Assembly (NCBI RefSeq): GCF_037975245.1
Contig: NC_092562.1
Span: 20,039,054-20,103,053, forward strand
Length of the DNA stretch: 64,000 bases
Reading direction: 5' to 3'
Origin: Apostichopus japonicus
Taxonomy: Eukaryota; Echinodermata; Holothuroidea; Aspidochirotida; Stichopodidae
Every line of letters begins with the position of its first letter. Positions within the stretch are counted from its first letter, which is position 1. The notes below the pieces were generated by a model. The model worked only from the letters and a program-made list of their open reading frames with translations, was not told the DNA's origin and ran no database searches. This document shows, piece after piece, positions 10,842-22,000 of this stretch. The translations under genes were made by a program, and so were the position numbers.

Positions 10842-12903
10842 GGGTGCCCACCTCACCGCGGCCATTCCGCCGGTGGGGGGGAGACTAACAAACTTCTCCC
10901 AGCAATGGGAATTTATTGGCGGGGACAAGTGGGTGTTGGACACAGTCAAACACGGGTACAAAATAGAATTCTCCTCCAGCCCACCTTTCGGGGGCGGAGG
11001 AAGGCAGACACTCACACCCACGGACCCCGTCAAACGCTTAGCCCTAGAAGGGGAAATTCTGGCCCTGCTGGCCAAGCAGGCAATTACAAGAGTTCCGGAA
11101 GAGACGGGACCACTCTTCCGGTCCTCCTTTTTTCTGACCAAAAAACGGGACGGCACCTGGCGTCCCATTCTAAACCTAAAACCCCTGAACACAAAACACA
11201 TCAGACCAAAACACTTCCGTATGGAGACCTTAAACTTAATATTACCCCTACTCAGAAAGGGCATGTGGGCGGCGACCGTAGACTTACGGGACGCCTACCT
11301 GCACATCTTGATACACAAAGAACACCGACGATTCCTAGCGTTCCGGTACGCAGAACAAGACTACCAGTTCCGGGCGCTCCCATTCGGCCTAGCCACGGCT
11401 CCCAGAACCTTCACGAGAGTCGCGGGAGCAGTAGTCGCCTACCTCAGAAAAAGAGGGGTCACCCTCTACGTATATCTAGACGACTGGTTGGTAGTAGGGA
11501 ACAGTCTATCGGAAGCAACCAACAACGTCCACAAAACGCTCCAGACCCTTCAAGAACTGGGCTGGATCGTGAACCAGAAGAAATCACGGCTATCACCCTC
11601 CCAGACGATCCAGTTCCTCGGGGCCATACTGGACTTCACCACCGGGGTAGCCCGACCCTCAGAAGAAAGAGTCGCGGCAGTCAAGGCGACCACACAACAG
11701 ATCTTGGCACACCGGGGGTCACCAACGGGGACATGGCTCCGGGCCCTGGGACTCATGGCCAGCCTCGTCGATATAGTGAGACTGTGCAGGCTACACATGC
11801 GACCTCTGCAACTGCACCTGCTGAGGTCCGCAGACCCTACAGACCCAGACAAAACAACGCTCATCTACAGGTCAGAGGAGGTCACACAACACTTTCGATG
11901 GTGGCTCGACCCAAACAACTGGAGTTCAGGGGTACCCTTTGCGATACAGCTACCAATGACATCGATAACGACGGACGCGTCACTGTCCGGATGGGGAGCT
12001 CACTGGAGCAATCGCACAGCATGGGGGACGTGGTCCCAAACAGAAACATCTCTCCACATCAACATCCTGGAGATGATGGCGGTCAAAAGAGCCCTGGAAG
12101 CTTTCAACGACCACGTACAGGGAACGATAACCACAATCTTCACCGACAACACGACAGTGGTGGCCTACATCAATCGGCAGGGGGGCACCCGCTCAGAGAG
12201 ACTGTGCCGACTCGCGTGGGAGGTGATAACAGCGGCCGAGGACTCCGGCACGATCCTAAGGGCTTCCCACATCGCAGGCAAGCTCAACGTGATGGCGGAC
12301 GCCCTATCCAGGGGGCATATAGACCCCAACGAATGGTCTCTGGAACAGGAGACTTGCGACAGAATCTTTTCGATCTTCGGCAGGCCCACGATAGACCTGT
12401 TCGCAACACACAAGAACAACAAACTCCAGACCTTCTGTTCCAGACGATTCCACCCCCTGGCCTACCACACGGACGCAATGTCCCTCTCCTGGGACCACAT
12501 GGATGCGTACATCTTCCCGCCGCTATGTATGAGCGGACAAGTCCTCAGGAAAATTCGGAACTCCAAGGGCAGGTTCACACTAATAGCCCCGTTCTGGCCT
12601 CGCAGACCCTGGTTCGCCGAGATCCCCCAACTCCTCATGGACGTCCCAGTGAGTCTACCGGACAAGCCCCACCTACTGTCCCAGAGACAGGGAACTCTCT
12701 CCCACCCAGACATCAAGGGGTTACAATTAGTTGCCTGGAGGCTGTCCGGTCTTCCCTACGACAGAGAGGCTTTTCAGAAGCAGCTGCCGCGATGGCAGCC
12801 GACGCTAGAAGGGGAACGACCGCAGCGACTTACGATTCCCGTCTGCGGAAGTTCGACCAATGGTGCCGACCGAGACAGATACTGCTGCCTGCTGCCTCTG
12901 TGA
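10798..12903 (+). CDS. DIRS-like element reverse transcriptase - RNase H
   Basis: The frame is open from 10696 to 12903; residues are counted here from 10798, which is a GTG and not a likely start. RT motifs are FLTKKRDGTWRPILNL, then LPFGLATAP at about residues 194-202, and the catalytic YLDDW at 226-230 (11473-11487). RNase H follows with the usual four acidic residues: D393 (TDASLSGWG), E425 (NILEMMA), D450 (FTDN) and D501 (MADALSR). The region after it, with TIDLFAT and APFWPRRPWF, is also typical of DIRS-group polyproteins. It sits where some members carry a Dam-like methyltransferase; I cannot confirm one here. The first in-frame ATG (11221) lies inside the RT domain, so translation probably depends on frameshifting or fusion with Gag. 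Confidence 0.92.
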   Translation: MTAPPIDQRSPPSPRGAHLTAAIPPVGGRLTNFSQQWEFIGGDKWVLDTVKHGYKIEFSSSPPFGGGGRQTLTPTDPVKRLALEGEILALLAKQAITRVPEETGPLFRSSFFLTKKRDGTWRPILNLKPLNTKHIRPKHFRMETLNLILPLLRKGMWAATVDLRDAYLHILIHKEHRRFLAFRYAEQDYQFRALPFGLATAPRTFTRVAGAVVAYLRKRGVTLYVYLDDWLVVGNSLSEATNNVHKTLQTLQELGWIVNQKKSRLSPSQTIQFLGAILDFTTGVARPSEERVAAVKATTQQILAHRGSPTGTWLRALGLMASLVDIVRLCRLHMRPLQLHLLRSADPTDPDKTTLIYRSEEVTQHFRWWLDPNNWSSGVPFAIQLPMTSITTDASLSGWGAHWSNRTAWGTWSQTETSLHINILEMMAVKRALEAFNDHVQGTITTIFTDNTTVVAYINRQGGTRSERLCRLAWEVITAAEDSGTILRASHIAGKLNVMADALSRGHIDPNEWSLEQETCDRIFSIFGRPTIDLFATHKNNKLQTFCSRRFHPLAYHTDAMSLSWDHMDAYIFPPLCMSGQVLRKIRNSKGRFTLIAPFWPRRPWFAEIPQLLMDVPVSLPDKPHLLSQRQGTLSHPDIKGLQLVAWRLSGLPYDREAFQKQLPRWQPTLEGERPQRLTIPVCGSSTNGADRDRYCCLLPL

Positions 12904-13805
12904 CACAGATAGCCGAGTTCCTCCTCTCACTCTTCGGAGAAGGGAAACAAGTCTCCACTATCAGGAATTACAGGTCGGCCATCGCTGCCATCCACCAGGG
13001 CTTCCCAGATGGCTCCACACTGAGCAATAACCCGTACATTGCACAACTCATCAAAGGCATGGCGAATCGTCGCCCACAGATCAGACAGCTGGCCCCCTCC
13101 TGGGGACTCTCAGCAGTGTTACATGCCCTGGCAGGACCACCATACGAACCAATGGCTAACGCCTCCCTGGCTGCCCTCACAAAAAAGACACTCTTCCTCG
13201 TCGCAGTTGCGTCAGCAAGAAGGAGGAGTTGCCTCCACGCCCTATCCACCAAGCAGAATCACATCAGATTTGAGGGCCACGGGGTGAGGATGGTTCCAGA
13301 CCCGTCATTTATTGCAAAGAACCAGACCTTGACCTTCTTGCCAGGAGACATTTTCATCCCGGAAATTAAGACCATGTCATCAGTAGCCGAGGACAAACGA
13401 TGGTGTCCAGTCAGGGCACTGAAGTGGTACCTGAACAAGACAGAGAAGTTAAGACAATCAACTTCTCTCTTCATCATACCACGACCACCCTACGCAGCGG
13501 CCTCCAAAGACACTCTATCCAGGTGGCTAGTAGAGATCATACGCCCGTTCACATCGGGGACCTCCCGACCAAGGGCTCACGACGTCAGAGGGGTCGCGGC
13601 CTCTACAGCCCTATTCGCCGGCATCCCGGTAGAGGACATACTCAAAGCAGCAGCGTGGAAAACTCCAACTACGTTCGTCGCCTGCTACTTGACCGACACT
13701 TTACACGCCGAAGCGGCATTTGGTAGCGCGGTGATGCGAGGTCCGGTGGGTAACAGGTCCCACCCCTCGGGCCTCCCACCATCGGGCAGTGCCACTCGGT
13801 GCTAA
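12792..13805 (+). CDS. DIRS-like element tyrosine recombinase
   Basis: It lies in the -1 frame relative to RT and overlaps its last 112 nt. Recognisable sequence starts before the ATG at 12792 (GFSEAAAA at 12768), so the true start may lie upstream or translation may be coupled to RT. The N-terminal DNA-binding part has TYDSRLRKFDQWC and STIRNYRSAI. Catalytic residues are visible: Arg of ARRRS (about 13221), His and Arg of HDVR (13578 and 13587), Trp of AAWKT (13656) and nucleophilic Tyr of ACYL (13686). The enzyme would insert a circular DNA intermediate by site-specific recombination. The stop codon at 13803 lies inside the first copy of the 30-bp terminal repeat. The same frame stays open back to 10905, but that part is the shadow of RT. 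Confidence 0.92.
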   Translation: MAADARRGTTAATYDSRLRKFDQWCRPRQILLPAASVTQIAEFLLSLFGEGKQVSTIRNYRSAIAAIHQGFPDGSTLSNNPYIAQLIKGMANRRPQIRQLAPSWGLSAVLHALAGPPYEPMANASLAALTKKTLFLVAVASARRRSCLHALSTKQNHIRFEGHGVRMVPDPSFIAKNQTLTFLPGDIFIPEIKTMSSVAEDKRWCPVRALKWYLNKTEKLRQSTSLFIIPRPPYAAASKDTLSRWLVEIIRPFTSGTSRPRAHDVRGVAASTALFAGIPVEDILKAAAWKTPTTFVACYLTDTLHAEAAFGSAVMRGPVGNRSHPSGLPPSGSATRC

Positions 13806-13896
13806 GGTTGTGAGGAGACAGGTAAGCGAGGAGCGAAGTAAATATTCCAAAACTTACTGGTTTGGATATTTACGAGTGACGAGCTTACCTGTCTCC
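13798..13896. repeat. Internal terminal repeat of the DIRS-like element, with hairpin
   Basis: Positions 13798-13827 match 14462-14491 exactly as a direct repeat. Positions 13814-13827 (GGAGACAGGTAAGC) pair perfectly with 13883-13896 (GCTTACCTGTCTCC), and the sequence between them pairs imperfectly, so this stretch can fold into one long hairpin. Positions 13843-13896 are also the exact reverse complement of 14478-14531. Repeated copies of one terminus inside the 3' region fit the split or internal repeats DIRS elements use to circularise. Confidence 0.9.
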
Positions 13897-14461
13897 ATTC
13901 CCGCCTCCCTCCCCCGAGAGGGTGGTGGGACACAGCCGGACGGAGGAGCGGTCGCTCGACTTGACTCATGACTCCGAGCTTCACACCAGATAGACAGAAC
14001 CACCATCCACCAGAGAGCCATCGACTATGTCTATCGGTGAGTGTACCTATGTGTTTCCGTATGCGTTTGCGTACATAGTCTTCCACTTACGTTCTCACCT
14101 AAGTTGATCTAAGGGTAACAAGTGGCGGACCGTAAATCTTTAGGCTCCTTGTTAGTGTAAGGGGTAGTTCCGCCTGCAGGGTTCAGGAGAGTGTCCCCCC
14201 TTCCCGCTGCGCCGGGGAGGGTTACACTCCCCCCTGCTAAGAAGGCGTCAGTGAATTTTTTGTTAGGGGTTCACTTTGGGAAGTTAACTCGACGGGGGTC
14301 GTTGGGGGTGGCCAGACCTTGCCACCCCCACTCCCGTGTCCGTGAGGCCACTCTTTAGGAATGGTCTCATGAGAAAGGAGGAGGGACCGGAAGGGGGGTC
14401 CGGTCATAGAGGGCGCACAGTGTTATTTATTTACCAGGACTTTATAGGCACGGTAGAATGA
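13897..14461 (+). other. 3' noncoding region of the DIRS-like element
   Basis: It lies between the internal and outer terminal repeats. It is GC-rich, with C- and G-rich strings such as GGGGGTCGTTGGGGGTGGCC near 14295. No supportable ORF, so there is no methyltransferase or hydrolase gene after the recombinase. It probably holds cis-acting replication sequences, inferred from position only. Confidence 0.6.
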
Positions 14462-14531
14462 GGTGCTAAGGTTGTGAGGAGACAGGTAAGCTCGTCACTC
14501 GTAAATATCCAAACCAGTAAGTTTTGGAATA
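14462..14531. repeat. Outer 3' terminal repeat of the DIRS-like element
   Basis: Positions 14462-14491 copy 13798-13827, and 14478-14531 are the exact reverse complement of 13843-13896. The sequence after 14531 shares nothing with the element or with the repeat left of it, so this is my estimate of the 3' end. Confidence 0.85.
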
Positions 14532-16958
14532 GCTGTAGGTGTCATTGTGTGCTTTGCTTCACGAGTGCAAGAGTTTTGCACTGTGGAATGCTTTCCCTGA
14601 ACTGATCAGATTGCAAGAAATCACAAATCGTGTCTTGCGGGTCTGTTTACCTTGTCATCAGTACACAAATGACGTGATTTATGATAACAGTCTGTAATAG
14701 TACATTCAGGTATGGCAGAGTCCGAGCAGCACGTACCTCACGGCTGCACTATAGCGAGAGGGAGAGATGGGGAAAAACCAAAGATTCATTGTCCTGTGAC
14801 AAACTATTTGTATTTAAATTAATGTTTGAATTTTTCTGTCATATGAGAGATTGGTGGTTTGATAAATTATTGATGATGTCAGTGGATCGTGGATGACATA
14901 TGAATTGACCCAGTCAGTCAGTCATGCAGGCGATCTTGGCCTTAACATACAGTACTGTACTCCAGCACCCTGTTACATCCCCCCCCCCCCATTCTAGTCT
15001 AGCTTATATGGAACATTGAGCATTGAAATCAGTTGATTGCTGCCTCATTTGGTTGAAAAGATCTAGTAAAATGTCTTCACTTGATCAGAGTGATCAGTTG
15101 CAATCTTCTTTGAGTGATTCTCGACAATTTTGAAAAAAACGCAGACCGAACTCAGGACGCTGCTTTAACAGTAAGTTTAGAACAACCGTCAGCACGGCGC
15201 ATAGCGCTGAAGCACTGTTACGTCAAGCCGACAAAAAAAAAGAAGATAAAAAATAGAACCAAAAAGAATGAAAAGATTCGCTAAAATGTAATATATGGTA
15301 GCTTATTTTTATCATCAAACGTCTCGAGGACTCTCAGAGATTTTCTCCTCAAAGTTTACACGTAACCTTAGAAAGCAGGAAACTCCAGTAGTGGAGTAAG
15401 TGCATATTAATTCTTGACATTCTAGATTCCTCACCATGAACCACTCAAATTACTACTGATAAAGTAGCAAGTCGTAGTCACTCTAGCATCGTCGGTAGTA
15501 GATATTTTTTACCGCACAGTCATTCGGCGTTTTTTTGCCAGTAATGTTTATCTGTCAACATGTCCATGACTTATCATTGATCAATTTAAAATTAGGGAGG
15601 AAAACAAAACTAAAAGTTTAGAGTCGGGAGCGAAGAGCTAGAGATGATCAATACATTTCAATTTGCGTTGTCGTCTTCGTGAAGTTGTACGGACTCAATT
15701 AACAGGATGACGGTTTTGTCATGAGAATGTCCTTGACGTGCTATTAATATTGAAGCTTAAACCAATCCATCGCAGGCTCTGTTAACTCGTGCATGAAACT
15801 TGCAGAATTGGCAATAAATATTATTGCTGTTTGCGAATAAGTCAGTGCCCCACAGGTTGTTGAAACTGTCGCAGGGGTTTGTGCAGATGAAAGCATTTTT
15901 TTCTTCTCGGAGATGGTGAGGTCGAGGTAAAAGCTGCATGATAGTAAAAGGTCTTGTAGGTAAAGAAAAAACAAAATATGAAAAAAATTAATTGTGATTT
16001 GGGTAGAGATTGACAGCTCACCAGAAGATAAAAAATGTTGGCGAGGGAATTGGCTTGTATGGAAGCTAGCTAGAAAGTTGGTGCAACAGATTTAGTACAT
16101 GTCTTGCAATGAGAAATTATAGACTTCACTGATTTTGTTTTTTTGAAGTGACTGATTGATTGCACACCATAATAGCAGATTATACAGATTCCAGCTTTCA
16201 CTGTAAGATCATGATATGAATTTTCAGCATGTTTGTCAGACAGAGAGCTTAATTATAATGATAATATTTAGAAGCAGAGTTGTGAGTTTCAGATTTCATG
16301 TAAGTTTTAAATGTAAGTAGCAGAATTATGCAATGTCTGTATGTGAGGAATGAAATATGCAGTGTTCTGACAATATGTTCGTGAGAAGTGATGTGTGAAA
16401 ACCATTCAGTAACTGTAGCTTACACACAGGAGGATAGCTAGTATAGTGTAAATAGTTGGTTATAATCGAAAGCAAAAATAGGTCGTCATTTCTGGTGCCA
16501 CGTTATTGCAGCACTTTTATATCAGCCAGCTAATAGTAATTACCTGCAGTGCCAATGCATGCCATTCCCTCAACTAAACTACCACTTGCAAGGATGGATT
16601 AAAAATTAATGGATGGCAGAATCAATTTTGTTTCCACATATTTACATAACAGTAACAATATAGAAAGAACATGAAGTGTACAAGTGCTTGGAAGTGAAAC
16701 CCTTCCTTTCCCCCCCTCATCCCCCTCTCTCTAAAAAAAAAATCACTTTCTGGGTTCGACGAGTAGGTAACTGCTAAGTTGTTTCCAGATTCGCTCTGTA
16801 CAGAGAATATCCAGAGTGTAGTAATTGTGTTGATACAGGTAAGTGAGTCGATATCCATACTAGGTAAGTTGAGCAATTTGTCCAATTACAATATATGTTC
16901 ATTAGAGAGATCCACAATGCTTATTCTAGTCTATACTTGGGTAGCAAGGAAGCATATA
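14532..16958. other. Gene-free AT-rich stretch
   Basis: No exon, RNA gene or clear transposon seen. There is a run of ten C near 14981 and a CpG-containing patch near 15140-15240 (CAGCACGGCGCATAGCGC) without coding signal. Confidence 0.5.
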
Positions 16959-19010
16959 TGGTCAATTCCATGATAAGGTCAACATCATACCAAAAAATTT
17001 AAAATCATTGTACATTAAAATTGTATAACTTTCCAATAAATAGAATACTTGTAGTTACTAAAAATAATTTTTTCACCCCAGAAACATCATTTGTTTGATT
17101 ATGGGGTCGGTAATAACAAATGGTTCCCGTAGTAACTAAATTATGAAAAATACAGTGAAATTTCATTTTGTGCAGATTTGTACATATTAATCATAGGTAT
17201 CATCAGTGTTTTGGACTAATTATATTTGCTATAGCATAGTGCTCACTTAATAGCTTCAATTTTTTTTCTACATCAAGGCATTAGACAATAGTGGTGAATT
17301 GAAAACACCCTCGATTTACTGTCACGCGAGTCACAAAATTTACTGTTTTTGTTTTTTCTCTCCTTGCCTGCACAATAGTTTTACTCCAAATCATGAATAT
17401 CAAGTCTTCACATAGATACCAAAAGGATTACTGAATTTTCCTTTCCAAAAGATATTCAAATTTTGCGGAAAATCACCCTTTATGAATGTCACGCGAGTCA
17501 CGTCGCGCGAGTCACGTCAATTCAAGATAGTGTTTCTACCTATTAACTGTGTGTTGGACTAATTATATTTGCTATAGCATAGTGCTCACTTTATAGCTTC
17601 AATTTTATTTTGACATCAAGGCATTAGACAACAGTGGTTAATTGAAAACAGTAAACACCCTCGATTTACTGCCACGTGAGTCACAAAATTTACTGTTTTT
17701 GTTTCTTTTCCCCTTGCCTGCACAATAGTTTTACTCCAAATAATGAATATCACGTCTTCACATAGATACCAAAAGGATTACTGAATTTTCCTTTTCAGAA
17801 GATATTCAAATTTTGCAGAAAATCACCCTTTACGAATGTCATGCGAGTCACGTCACGCGAGTCACGTCAAATCAAGATAGTGTTTCTACCTATTTACTGT
17901 GTGAAATTTGCAGGGATGTTATAGTTTGATGAATGAATCACTGATTAAAGATATCATATGCATTCCCCTTTAATTAGGCAACTTGAATACTATGGGCACA
18001 CATAAAGCAACTAATTATGATAATTTCATTTGAAGTATCAGAATTTAAAATCATGAATATTTATTCGCAATATAATGCCTATTTTATCACCACATTTGGA
18101 AAGTTAGCACTTGTCATTGATTTTTAAGTAATATGCAAAAACATTGTATCTGGCAATGCCATGTGCTATGACTTGACAACCTTAAGGTTTTAACTGCTCA
18201 ATCGTTCCCAAAATCCTATGAGCGAATGTATCTTCTCAAATATTACACTTTTGGTTTATTCAAATATGACAAATGACAATGGTAATTGAATCACATTTTG
18301 ATAGATCTCTTTCTTCTATAACTCTCAAATGAGTGACTTCAACAGAATAAATGTTGTTACAAATATTAATTGACAAGATATATTGCCTGAACAACTGTAC
18401 TACCCGTACAGTATATTACCTACTGTCTGCAGTCATGAAGGTAACTCGGGGACATAATATCATCTGGACATTCCCAAGGGAAGTACCTTTTGGACACTTT
18501 CTAGACCAATGAATGTTATATTTCACTATGCAAGATCTATACCTTTGATTCACTACTGCATTTGGTCTAGAACTATCCGAAAAGTGAACTAGTCACGCGA
18601 GCCACGTTTTCTTGTCACGCGAGTCACAATACATCTGCATCGTTTTTTTCATGCGTTACAACATTTTTTCAAAGTTGCATAGCAATTGAGGTAGAGGTGT
18701 TTTTCAACTTCGGTATGATTACAAAAAGTGATTGGAAATATTTTAATAAGACATAAGAAATCGAACATTTGTGTGTGCATTCTGATTTTTGCTAATAGTA
18801 ACTGTCACGCGAGTCACGTTTAGTTTTTCGCCAATTTCACCCCCAATACTTGAGGTATAAATATTTTTTGTCTACTGTTGTAAGCATTAAGGCTTACCTT
18901 ACTGACTAAATGAATGCTTTTCTTCCAGGTAAGTTCTTTATTTGTTTAATGATATTAAATATAGAGGAATTTTAGTAAAAATGTCACGCGAGTCACCGTG
19001 GAATTGACCA
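16959..19010. mobile_element. Non-autonomous DNA transposon with terminal inverted repeats
   Basis: The left end TGGTCAATTCCA (16959-16970) is the exact reverse complement of the right end TGGAATTGACCA (18999-19010). Both sides are flanked by TATA (16955-16958 and 19011-19014), consistent with a TA or TATA target duplication. The interior is AT-rich and has no transposase ORF. It holds ten copies of GTCACGCGAGTCAC or close variants, all in the same orientation, the last sitting next to the right end. Clustered subterminal motifs of this kind often bind transposase. The superfamily is not identified. Confidence 0.8.
17211..17903 (+). repeat. 343-bp tandem duplication inside the TIR element
   Basis: TTGGACTAATTATATTTGCT begins at 17211 and again at 17554, and the sequence after each runs closely parallel. 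Each copy carries three GTCACGCGAGTCAC-like motifs: 17321, 17488 and 17502 in the first; 17671, 17838 and 17852 in the second. Differences include CG-to-TG changes within the motifs. Confidence 0.88.
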
Positions 19011-22000
19011 TATACTGTATATATATATACCAAAACATTTGCATTTTACATTCAGTAATTGTGGAATGAGGAATGCAAAGAGGGCCAACGTAAGGGATCT
19101 AAACACAATCCTCTCAGACTTTAATTGAGTCTGTTTTATGCTAATGTCTGTATAGCCAATAGAAGGGAACATAAATAACTCAAATGTTTGTGGTCCACAG
19201 CTTGCTTTTCTAGTGTGTTTTTTTGTAGTTGTTGTGGTTTTGTTAAAACTTTGTTATTCACAACGCTGCAATGGTTGTTAGGAAACCGTTGTAGTGTCAC
19301 CAGTAGTCTTATCAAGAGTACCAGTAAGTATGTTAATTGGCCTTGTGTTATTGTAACTGTAAAAGGTTGGAGGACAAACAGTAGCTGGCATCATGGTTGT
19401 ATGAACATGGAAGACTTGCTCTAACTTAACCGTTGCAAAGATATCGTTAATATCTTCAGTTGGTCGTTGTCGAAAAGGGGGATTCAGCCAAGGACGAGCA
19501 GTTATTTGTGAACAGTTTAACATCAATAAGCCAACATTTCTACATGACGATGTAGTGTAAAGTGGTGTTCCTTTCCCTTCTGGCCTTTGAGATCATGTAG
19601 TACATGGGTGATAGGAATTGTGATCCTGCATAACAATGCCATGCATCGTATGGCCACAGTGCTAATGGACAACATTAAACTCTTGCTGGTAGATTAATCT
19701 ATTCATAGCAACGACTGCTGGTAGTGTCTGCATGCAATGTATTATCTCTTTTCACACAGATAATAACCCTGTTAACTATTTAATTAAAGTATTTTCAGGA
19801 AGTTTGTAAGTTTTTTTTTTTTATTACAACATTGGCACTTAACTTGAAAATTTTAAAGCCAACAATGGAACTTAAAATAGATAAGTTTAATTTCAGAATT
19901 TTTAACGCTCGATTTGAAAGTAATGAATATGGAAAATATTGAAAATGGAAAACGTGGACAAGTTGATCAACTTTAATATATGTTTTGTAGTTTGGTACGG
20001 TATAAGCAGGTCACTAGGTTTAAGGTTATAAATGTAAATTTCATCTTTGGATTTCAATCCATTGATTGATTCAAATTAAGCATGGACACAAACAATAGGT
20101 CGTATATAGCTCATATGTATGTCAGTGTTTGGTATGACAGGTTTTTACATTTTGTCATCATATTTCTGGAATCTGACAATTGTTATTGAATATTATCAGT
20201 CACTGCCTTCATGAATGCAGCAGATCCTAGTATTTATTGTATTCCTCTTTTCGAGTACTTTCATGGCCGATGTCCTGCATTATGGAGGAGGCCTATATAT
20301 ATACTGTGCATTGGTCTTAGACTGTGCTTTGATGTAGCAGCCATAATGATATACTGGAAGTGAAAAAAATGTTTTGATACTGTATGTTTATGACTGATCA
20401 ACATTCCATTAGTAAGGACTACACACAAAGCTTTTACATCCCCAAATTTAATAAGGTCTCTTCCTTAAAACCACAAAATTTATGCTAAAGTTAGAAAGAT
20501 ATTGACCCTAGGGTGAAGTGAGAAATTTATTCCAGGGAGCAGCCCTGCAGGTAACCATAATCTACACCAATGGTTCATTTCCTGTTCGTCTTGAGCTCGC
20601 TAAGTCCAATGTCTGTCAGTAACTATATTTGTCATGATTACTATTTTATTTGCGTGAAAAATAAAATATCATTTTCCGAAAAAATCTAGGTTGTAGATGA
20701 TTGCACTGCTAGGGAAAAGATTTATGTCACAAGAGAGATTACATTTCAAACTGTAAAGGAGATTTTTTTTTTATTATTTTATATATATCTCTAATCTGAT
20801 GACTAAGCAGGGTAGGGTAGAAAATAGTCAATATATTATTTAAATCATTGCTTAAAATTGGTCTGAAATTTGATTCTTATGAATGTTATCTTGAGTTTCC
20901 AGCTATGTCTTAGATGGTGATTTAACTCTTTGAGTGGTTTTCAGGATTGGCGTTTTCTAGTTTGCCCCAGATTCACAGTTGGAAAGAATAAGGAATGTAA
21001 TCACTTTGATTGTGTAGAGTAGTATAGTGTTCGGTGACCAGGTTTGGTTGACTTTTTTATGCCATATATGGGAGTAGTGCATAGAAGAGGGGAGACAGGT
21101 AAGAACTGATGCCTGTAAATAACCAGGCTTGCCAGCTTTGTGATTCCTCGCCGAATTTATATGCGATGAAGATGACGTGTGTGCTGGGTGTATGTGTGTG
21201 CCTTGGCTCGTAGAAATGGTAACTCGTAAAGAACAGTGACTTGTTAAGACGGTAACTACTAAAAAGTAAATGATGGATTAATTATATGTTATAAATACAC
21301 TAAAATGTAAATCTATCCACCTTGGTGAAGTTAAGAAGCATGATGTTTGCCGTGAAGGTGAAAGTTCATTGGAGGTCAGCAGAGATTGGAGCGCAAAATC
21401 TTAAAAATATGTAAACTCCAAACTGAACGGTGGGGGGGGAGGGGGAGGGGGATGACCATGATGGGTCTAGACATTGTAGCCAGAGAGTGCGTAACTTAGG
21501 TGGATATAGGTTAGCCTGTCTCCTGTAAATATACACAGTATCCAAACCCAGAAAGGTTTAGGATTTCAGCATGTTGTCAGAGCATGTAGCCATGTTTTGA
21601 ATCTCTGGAAAAGTCTGAAAGTCTGAAATATCCAAGTAGATCCTGTTCGTTCCCTTGCATTTTTCTAACACCACAGAGAGTTGTTTGGAAAGTAGGAAAG
21701 GAGATTTTTCGCACGTTTTCTGAGATTTTGAGAGCATGTTTTACCTCACGGGCTTTCTTTTGTAATATGATGACCTCTTTTGATGTTGGTCTCTGTTTTG
21801 TCAGATATCTGCCATGCTCTCAGATTGCCAATTTGGCATTTTCCTGATCCAAGTTCAGTAGCATAGAAAAAATAGTGCTGGAAGGGGAAGGTATTTATTT
21901 TTGTTGACCTAGAAAAGAAAGTGAGGCAAAAACAAGGTGAAGTTTTGTGGATCATCTGGGCATTACAAATGAATTTATCAGGGTGAGAATATTTATACTC

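Larger units (their letters stand above)
8383..14531 (+). mobile_element. DIRS-like tyrosine-recombinase retrotransposon
   Basis: One GC-rich block carries, in order, a Cys-rich/RS-rich ORF, a gag ORF, reverse transcriptase plus RNase H, and a tyrosine recombinase in a different frame overlapping the end of the RT ORF. No integrase, aspartic protease or long terminal repeats are seen. That order is diagnostic of the DIRS order of retrotransposons, which insert through a recombinase and normally leave no target duplication. The 3' end has a 30-bp direct repeat (13798-13827 and 14462-14491) and a 54-bp inverted repeat (13843-13896 and 14478-14531). The left edge is set by the end of the GGTCA repeat and is approximate, because I found no matching left terminal repeat. 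RT, RNase H and recombinase show no internal stops, so the copy is probably young. Confidence 0.9.

Noticed and set aside
10596-11264. 222-codon minus-strand ORF opposite Gag and RT
   Set aside because: It is the reverse shadow of GC-rich retrotransposon coding sequence and has no domain.
10905-12767. First 620 or so codons of the long open frame that ends with the recombinase
   Set aside because: They are the antiphase shadow of the RT-RNase H gene: low-complexity basic sequence with no motif. Only the part from about 12768 matches a tyrosine recombinase.
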